Source of the DNA: Spirogloea muscicola
Lineage: Eukaryota > Streptophyta > Zygnematophyceae > Spirogloeales > Spirogloeaceae
Assembly: GCA_009602725.1 (NCBI GenBank)
Contig: WELB01000110.1
Span: forward strand, 20,070-34,113
Length of the DNA stretch: 14,044 nt
Reading direction: 5' to 3'
The notes under the pieces were generated by a model. The model saw only the letters and a list, made by a program, of their open reading frames with translations. It ran no database searches and was not told the DNA's origin. Positions 1-9,100 of the stretch are shown piece by piece. Each line of letters opens with the position of its first letter. Positions within the stretch are counted from its first letter, which is position 1. Both the position numbers and the translations under genes were made by a program.

Positions 1-161
1 CGCAGCAGCTCCAGAGTCTCCTCGGCACGGTGGCGCAGGCGCGGCGGCTGCTGCGCAACCTCGCCGGCCAGCTGGCGGCCGTCTACCGCGACGGCGGCGC
101 TGCCCCGCTGCCGCGAGGCGGCCACCTCTACGGCGCCGTACGGGACGCGGTGCATCTCCAG
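1..161 (+). CDS. WASHC4: WASHC4 exon a (continues upstream)
   Basis: Read from base 3, this gives 53 codons. The block RRLLRNLAGQLAAVYRDGG matches the SWIP segment that reads EVVMNVVHQLAALY in human. The exon ends in CAG before a GTCTGC donor, phase 0, and the frame reaches a stop at 195-197 inside the intron. Base composition is very GC-rich compared with the next intron. Confidence 0.85.
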
Positions 162-3100
162 GTCTGCCTCCTCCCGTTTCCTGACACTGAACTTTAGACC
201 CTAAATCCTAAAACCCAAACCCCAATTCTTGCTTCCTGAATGGTCTCGTCGATTAGAAGCCGACGCTGAAGTATCTCCATGACAACTTCAGAATCTTAGC
301 GCATTACTCCTACTCAGTAACCAACAGTACGTCGTACTTTATTGCGAAGTACGTTCGAAATGACAGGACACCTACCTTCCATGTCCTTATTACTGATTCT
401 TATTACTCCTAGAACCTTCTTATTTGACATTGCCACGGCAAGTCATAGATTGAATCACGATGGGTCGAAATTTACTTCTGTTTGAATAAGTTGGACTTGC
501 GAGCGCTTGCGCAGACCGCCTTTGCGGCGCTAGCAAACGGGCTCGGGATGCTGGCGACCATTGACGAGATTGTGCGTGCCAATGCCGCCGTCGCCAGCGC
601 GCCTGCTGCGCTTGTGAGGTCAGCTGACTGTTCGCCATGCAGCACACGTTCTTGGACTGAGATGTCAGGACCAAGGAAAGCAAGATCTCCAGAACGTGAT
701 GTCTTTCATTCAAAGGGAAAAGCTTTCTCTTAAGCTTTCTAGGCTCTCAGGATTGCATGCACTCAGAGACTTTGCCTAAGCGCGCATAATTGCTTGGTGC
801 CCGCGTCCTCGCAATGTCAAGGAACCTCGACTCTGATGCCAGCAAGAGACTAAGTGACACTCCCGCATGGCCCGCAGGATGATGCAGGCGGCGCTGCTTG
901 ATCCCGCGGCACACAGCCTGCCGACAGGGAAGGTGGACGTGCTGCTGCAGATTGCGACAGACTGGGAGGCTGCGCGCCCAGGTTGCTTCCTGCAAGTAAT
1001 CACACTGCGTGTGCAACCCCTGACCTAAGCTTGCCCTAGCTCTAGGAGATGCGAGCTGCTTCTGCGAGGAGCATGGACAGTATGGGCTCCTTCTTTGTGG
1101 AGTTCTCATCACGTCAGAGCAGCTGCAGCTGCAGCAGAGCTAGTCCTCAGCAATGTGCTTGGTCCTGCCTAGTGGTTGTCGCAAGTTCTTGATTCCTGCC
1201 TATGTACATTGAATGTCTCGTTGGAGGGTTTTCACTAATTCTCAAACGAAGCCTGGACCTTTGACGCGCTGAAATGGCCAGCGGTGCTTGCAAGAGGACT
1301 TCTCGGCTTGCCGTGACGGTGACAATGTCAAGTCCAACCTCCGCTTCCTGGACGAGCTTTCTTATCACATCCAGACGTCCCTGCATCAAATCTGCGGCCG
1401 GCTCGGTATTCTTTGATCCATAATCTCCGAAAGTTCGCGAAGACATACACTCAGCATAGAGTTGGATGATATGAATTACGGGCACTTGCCTTCTGCGCGA
1501 GCAATACCGTAGGGACGAGATGATGGACGTCATCTCCAGGCTTAACAGAAGCAGCGCACTTTGAAGCCAGCATTTCAGACGGCCACTTCTTTCGTTGGAC
1601 CCTGAACTGGTGCAGGCACATACAAGGAACGCTTCGATGACAGGAGTCAGCTGCCGGGCCTGCTCGCCTCCTACGCCCTCCATGCATGGCTTGCAGGTGT
1701 GCTTCAGGCAGGGCGGCTTTGTGAAGACCCACCAGCACTACATCAGCCAAGCCAGCTGCATGCACGATATATTAGAATTTGTCTCGCCTCATTTCTGAAC
1801 AAGCAGTCTCGACAAAGTTGGCCAATGGAACTCATGACACTGGTTGCGTGCTTGACAGGCAAAGCGTCCAACAGGAAGTTGAGCAGGGCGACCCATGAGG
1901 CCTGCGCCAGGGTACCGCTCGTGCACGTCTTTAGTGGCGTGGCATTGCGTCCTGCAGCCCTCCTGAAGGCCCATCTCCCGCCGTGGGTGGCCGCCACGGC
2001 CTCTCCCAAGGAGCTTCCTGAGGAGGCCTTCCAGTCCGCTGCTAAAGAGCTCCTGCACCAACTCGCAGAGGGCCTTCCCAGGTGCAGTAATCTTCTTTTG
2101 AATCTTAGATCCTGCACTTATGCTTTTATACGCTAGGCCCTATAATCTTGGATGTTGCGTCTTCTTTCTCCGGTCCTGCATGAGGCTTGGTTGAGCTCAG
2201 AACGCAGATCTCTGAGTATTCTCTTCTCCAGATGAAGAGTCTCTCTTGAGCATCGCGTATCATCATCTCTTCTATTTGGGATCTGACTAGAATGAAATTG
2301 ATGTAAATGGGATCAAAACATTCTCAGCATGTAATAAGTCTTCTGAGTGATAGGACTGATTTATTTCCTCACGGGGTGTGGGTGGTGTCAGCCTTGTGCA
2401 AGTACTGAATGCAGAACTTTGTCCGTGGCTCGTCACAATGGCCACCCCAATATCGTCAAAGGTCAGACCAGATTTGAGCAAGCTACAGCAGTCCTGCTCT
2501 TGCAGCTTGGCAAACCCCTCCATCTGACGTTCTTGGCCTTGACCATGACCATGTAAAAGCACTTGTATGTTTGTGTGCAGTATGATCGCGTGCAGAAACC
2601 CACCAAGGCCTGTGCAATCGACCGCCTGAAGCTCCTGGAGGAGGTGAGGACTCTCTCTATGGCTGCTGGCACAATAAGCTGTTGCGTTAGTGTCCGGTGG
2701 TTTGTAGTACGCAGCTTGAAGGGTTGCACTTTTGCCATTCCTCAACTAGCATGGTCGTCCCGCCAGGTAACAACATGACCCTGACCTTATGCTAGCTACT
2801 GTGACCTGCGGTAAGCATCATGCTTTCATGTTCCAGGGAATCACAAGAGCAACTCGCATGCATCACCTCCTCCGGTTGGTCATTGACCTGCATGTTGCTC
2901 TTGAGGTATGCCACCAACTTACCTGCCAAAGACAGAGCCAGAGCTGAAACAAAGACTAGTTCATGATAGCAACTTTTCAAGCTAGCAATGAGCTTGAGCA
3001 GGCTTGGGAAATTTCATGCATATGTACAGCTTGCCCTCTGCAACTCTCACTTTGACTTTGGGTATGTGTGCATCTACAGGTTGCTGTGTCCAAGGATGAT

Positions 3101-6100
3101 GTTGGACTTTTCTGCGAGCTCGCTGAGATGCTCAAGGCAGGTCATTGCTCCGAGCATTTTATACCCACTCAAGCATCTCCCACATCCAGCATCGTTACTT
3201 GTCATATGCAAGGGAATGCTGGTCATTGTGCATAAGCTAAGCCCGTGAAGCAACCTGTTATCATGTTCATCCCGTCTTATCACGAAGGAGACAGAGGGTC
3301 TTTGATGCTTTGAGACAAGGTGAAGAAGTGTTCTGCCAGGAAAAGATCACATTCTCATGAGTCGCAAAGAGTATCACATAATCAGGTTTGAATCCTGAAG
3401 ACTAAAACCTCAAGCTTGTTCACCGAACCTGCAGGCTACTGAGGCTGCATGTAAGGGGCCCGGACTGACCATTGGGGTCGGGTTGGGCTCCATGATTCAC
3501 TCGATGCATGAGCACATGCGGGAAATGCTGTCCACCTTGAAGGTCAGTTCTTGCTTGCGCATGCCGCTAATTTCCTCAAAAGGTTCAGCCAACTGAAAGA
3601 ACAAGATGCGGATACTATAGTTTACATCATTGGGAAATAATGGCAATCAAACATCAAAATCTTTGATGTACGTATACCAAACTTCGGTGTTTCACGGTAA
3701 ACATATCATTTCGAGACATGACTCCTGCATGCTTTTGCAGGACGCTTTTCAAGTCGAGCTCAATTTTATAACGGCTAATAGCAGCGATGGCTCATTCTTT
3801 TCTTCTTTCAAAAGTACGAAAATAGCCAAGGCTACTTACATAAGACGAGTCGTGAGGTTTCTGCTGCTTACACACTGCTTGATGCTGTAGCCTCATATAC
3901 TTCGTGGCTGCGCCAGGCTAGATGCTTGCACTACTGCCCAAAAAAGAGGAGGTCGGCATAACGTGACTATTTTGTGTGTCCAATTAAGCAGGGAACAAAG
4001 GAGCGGACATGAAACTGCTGGATGCCCATGCTGCGGTCCGCCCTCCCTCCTTCTGCTCCTGGGTCCTCCCCTGGTTGTTCTGTTGGTTGACTTCTTGAAC
4101 TAGGCAGCACAGGAGATTGTCATTGAGTAGTACAGCTTCTTTAAGCTTCTCAGGTCGTAGTACCCAAATTGTTGATCAACTTGAGGTCATCAGCCAAGGC
4201 TTTGAGCAATCTGTGCACCCACTACCGTGGATGCTTCATCATGCAACTTGGCAGGGCTCGATGCGTCAAGCATGCTAAGTGCAACGACCTTAAGTCGGGA
4301 GCTTGTGGTTGAAATGCGTGACACCATAGGCCGTGAGTGGCTGCAGGTCAGCATCTCCATGGAGGTACTGAAGGGCTGCGCCAGCCCTGTTTCTCAGGCG
4401 ACCCTCGGCCTGACCCTGGATATATTCACCGGGCTTGTAAGTGATGTCTGCCTTGCCCTGCGCCTTGCTGACCCTCAATTGGAGACAGGTGGATGTATAT
4501 ATAGCGTAGTTCGCTCCTTAATACTTTTCACTTGTCATGCACTGGTCGACAATGGCACCAACTTCTTGGTAGCACAGTCATGGGCCTCATCAATAATTCG
4601 TGCAGTCTAGGAACAAAGAGACTACAGTGCTGAATGTCAGTGTTTGTCTTGGCATCTCAACTGAGTAGTGAAGATGAACAAATGCATCACAAGGACGGGC
4701 TTGTGATTGAAGGTTCAACCTCTTATTGCTCGACTAGTCATAAGCAACATTTGATGATGCATTCGACTGCTACTGGGACTTTCCAATCTTTCAAGGTCAG
4801 ACACACAAGGATGGCTGGCAAGCAAACATGACACAGTGACACGGCCATTCCTTGCATCTAACCAGAGGCAAGGCAAGGACCAAGGATTGGTGGAGCTTTG
4901 GGACTGCGTCCAGCTGCTGGAGTGCGTTGCGGAGCTGACGCAGCGCGCGGAGGACGCCACCGACTGCTCCTTCCTGCTGTGGCACACGGAGATGCTCGCA
5001 ACGTCCCTTGCATCGCTCTACTCCAGCCCTCTGAGAGCCGGAAAGATCAAGTCAGTCACGTTCCTGTTTGCCCTTGTCAGCTCGTTGCTCCAAAACAAGT
5101 TAAACAAGTTTGCGCCTATCATTTGGAAGCCTGACTTCAACAATAATCTCAATGACACAGAGCTCACTACGTACGCTTGCTCTGGGCGGCTTGCACTTGG
5201 CTCCCATCATCAACAGAGATAACAACCCAAACAATAGTTGAATAGTTGCTCAGTCTGTGCTAAGGCGCCTGCTCATGGCAGCCACGTCTTGCTGGCCTAC
5301 TTGGATGGCGTGCGGATGCTACGGTCTGGGGGTGCTGAGATGATCACCATCAAGGATTACGTGGACTTGATTGACAAGATGCTTACTCATGTATCAGACT
5401 CTGCCTTCAACACCTACTATACATGACGGGCCATTTCGTCTTGCATATGAAGCGATTGTCTAGGCTGACAATGGTTTGGGTTTTCGTGAGTGTGATAGAG
5501 CTCGCTAAGAGGGCTTGACAAAGCATGGCTCCTGCACATTCAATGAGCACCGGTGTCGTGTCAGAAGTCACTCTCTGCCTTCTGCAACTGCTTCCACGTA
5601 TGTGTCCAGGCAGACCTGCAGCAGGGCAACTTTGGCTCATTTCCTGGCTAATTGTCCAAGTATTGACACATGTCAATGCCTTCAGGAGGTCATTGAGCCA
5701 CTATGCCACGACGTGGAGACCGACTTGCGCCTGCATGTCCATTCTGCTCGCATTAGCGGTGCTGTGACTGTCAACCCGACCAAGGTAGGATGGCACAACT
5801 GGCTATATGACTTTTCTACTTGCCTTGCCTTTGGTTGATATAGGTGCAGTCTTTTCCCATCTGCTTGCCACCCTGTCTTGCGAGGTCTGCCGAGTTAACG
5901 TGCACGGTCATTCTCTGCTTGCCAACTGCCCTGCCTGTCTTCATTCGTATGAAGTTGTTCGCACATAAAGCAATAGCATATGCAATCCGTGCCCGCCTTG
6001 CACAATGGGTTGGAACATCTTCATCTTTATGATACCTCAACTTGTGTCGTGACATTGACTCCGTCCAGACGGGGATCCGAGATCTAGCCTGGTTCACTCA

Positions 6101-9100
6101 GATGTCGCCGTTTTGGCTGGCCGGCAAGCGGGTCTGCACCAAAGCGAGGGTGGAGTCCTACTTGGATTCTTCCTTCTACAATCACTGCGCTGTGGCCCTC
6201 CATAACTGGAAGGTCTATTCACAACGAACTTTGCTTTACAGAGCATGCTGATGGGCTTTGACAAGGCAATAACTAATTGCTGAGCTTCTTTCTGCCTTTG
6301 CAAACACCTCGGAAAATGTCTTGCTAGTCCTTGAGCTTGAGCTCCTGATGCATCGCCGAGCAGACTTATGAGGAAATGCACCAGCTTGCGAGAGAAAAGT
6401 ACGGGCTCACCTTGGCCGACGTAGAGCTTCCAGGGCACACGCAGGAGCAAGGCCTGGACGTCCTGGAGGTCATGCGTAATGTGCACCTCTTTGCTGCCAA
6501 CTTCTGTTACAATGTCATCCTGCAGGTGCTCCTATCAAGCACATACACCACTTGCAATCAGGGCACTAAAGTTAGCAGCGAAATCCCAATATTTCACTGT
6601 AGAGACTCACAGAGTTACTTCATCATAAGTAGCAGATATCTGGCAAGTCAGAAGTAGCAAACTTGTGGTCAGTGCAGCTGCTTGCACAGGCTCTGTGCAA
6701 GCAGCCTGGAAATTAAAAGTCAAGTCCATGGTGCGTACATCCTCACTTCCAATTGGCACTTGATGACAGCTCTTTGTGGAGAAGGTGAGCAAGGCTCAAG
6801 ACCGCAAGCACGTAGGGATTCTCACTGTCCATCATGTAGCAAATTCTGTTCGAGCACATGGAGCTGGCATTATTACCACAACTGTCAATTTTGCCTACCA
6901 GGTGTGTCTTGACTGCTACTGTTATGCATTGATTGACGCTCTTTGCAATAGTCAATAGGTGCAGTCGTCTGTGCTACAATGGCTGGCCAATCCGTGAGCT
7001 GCTCAAGACATGACAAGCATCAGCATGTTGGACCTGAGTTTGACGACACAAGATTAGACTTTGCTATTTGGTCCTCCGTATATATCTAGTCACTGTGAAA
7101 GAGTTGGATGCGGCACACTTCTTTGTGTAACTTTAGAACAACAACATCGTGCATCCCAGTTTTTGGCGAGGAAGTTTGTGATATTCTCGCAATTTCTGTA
7201 TGATGACCACGTCAAGTCGCGGATAGTCAAGGAAGTCCGGTTCTGGAAGGGTGCCACTGGGGCACCAGGACAGAATAAAGGCCGAAGGCGCAAAGAATAT
7301 CCATTTAGCCGGGCCGAAAGTTTTGATGAGGTAACTGAAAGGCATTATGCATGTCGACTATCCTTCGTCTCCAAGCTGATTCTTCATAATATGCTGAGTG
7401 CACATGCCTTCTGCAATTTGAGATGCTCCCACAGCATTGGTCAAGGCAGAAGCATCTGCGCTGATGGCCTATCTTATTAAATGTTTGCTGCAGGACATGG
7501 CGAAATTAGGGCTGGCAGACGATGGGCATAATTTCCTTGGCCGCTTCCGCCAGCTCATCACTGAGATGGGCAATACACTGGCACTCGTGCGCCTTGTGAG
7601 CTCCGGCATGCTTCAACGTGGTCACGCCTCTGCCTCGTCTGTCCTTGCACCCAGCCCCCGCTCAGTGCCGACCTTTTTGTGCACAGTCCTTCACACACTT
7701 GTGTATGGGCTTCAGTCAAGCCTGCTCAGTTGTTGTACAAAGGACGCCTTTTGATAGCAATAAATCATGAGACCTTGTGACTAGTCTAAGCTAGGCGATA
7801 CCTGGGCATTTTGGTCTGCTAGTATATCTACAGAGAAGAAGCTGTCACCTCCCATTATGAATAATGATGAGAAATTGCTGCTTCTATAACAGATTCCTTC
7901 CGGGCTTGTATGAGAGTTACATATATCAGGACAACGCGCAAAGAGCTGGAATGACAAGTGAGACTGTGGAAGCTGCCAAGATCCTGGACACTGCTATGCA
8001 GAATCTACGCGCCAGCACGTCGGCAAAGCCCACACAGTACTTCCAGATACTTGTGGATGTATATGCTCAGGTTCTCTTGGCGATCTTTGCTCATCCTGCC
8101 TTGCACAATCTCTCTGAGGTGGCTATTGCAAACAGAGTTAAATTTCTCAATTGCTTCAAGTGCTTGTTGTCTCTCTGAGAAAAGGGTCGTCCAGAAGCAA
8201 TTGAAAAGCTGGCAACGTTGGTCATCCGTACGTCTGAGGTGGCAGCTGATTGGGGTCTTCGCTTTGTCATCCTCAGACATTACGAAGCCCTGAGAGCAGC
8301 CATCTCAGGGACTTCTACCTCACTGTTCCAGCTCTTGCTGTGAATGCGGTCAACTCCATCCTGCAAGGGCGAGAACAGCTTAGCAGGAGGAGGGGGGATG
8401 CATCAAGTACCACACTTGCAGATGACGGGTTTATGCTTGGAGTTGCATACATTCTGAGGGTCAGAAGTCGGACCAGCTCCCAGCTAAGCATGCAATGATA
8501 TTCACCAGGAATGAATCCACTTTTCTTATGGCCTGCTGCTGCAGGCCTGTATCAGTCAGGAAATTTGGGAGCTGAACTTGGATTGACAAATCGTGTGAAG
8601 GTCATGAGCACTTGTATGTACCTCTGCACTTGCAGGTACTGCAGCAGGAGAATTCTTTCGCTGCGCTGCACTGGTTCCAGTCGGTTTCTACGCACTTTGA
8701 CATGCAAGTGGCGCAGATCAATGAAACCATTGAGGGGGAGAGCACAGGTAGTGGCATGATGGGCCTGCAGATGTGGAGCTGGAAGGTGGCCTCCACATCT
8801 GTTGAGGAGGTTCAGAAGCTGGAGCTGGTGAGTGCCTGCTCGCCTTTTCCATCCTCATCCTTGTCTAGGTTCCCTCGCTCTTTGTTCAGATGTTGAGCAT
8901 TGTTGGGCTTTAAGCATGTGCACTGTGCTTGTTGAGGTTGCCTAAAGATCAAAATTTTCGTAAAATTCTGTCTTTAGCTTCTGAACATGTGGCAGACTTC
9001 AGCAGTGTCAACTTTCTTGAGCATGCTAGTAGTTGCAAGTAATTCTGAGGGTTTGCATCTGAAGTCGTGGACAACATCTCCACAAAGCGTCCTCTTCCTT

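Noticed and set aside
1743-2117. Minus-strand frame of 124 codons
   Set aside because: Opposite WASHC4 exon f, which aligns with SWIP on the plus strand. The minus frame has no domain.
2347-2556. Candidate missing WASHC4 exon (FEQATAVLLLQLGK)
   Set aside because: Weak resemblance to SWIP only. Joining it to the exon at 2581 needs a 28-base intron and leaves the upstream phase unsolved.
3630-3890. 86-codon open frame in the long intron
   Set aside because: AT-rich, low similarity to anything known, no SWIP homology, and it sits between two phase-0 exons that join correctly without it.
7061-7480. A single 139-codon protein
   Set aside because: Only 7160-7330 matches SWIP. The flanks are intron sequence that happens to be open, and the match starts and stops at good splice sites.
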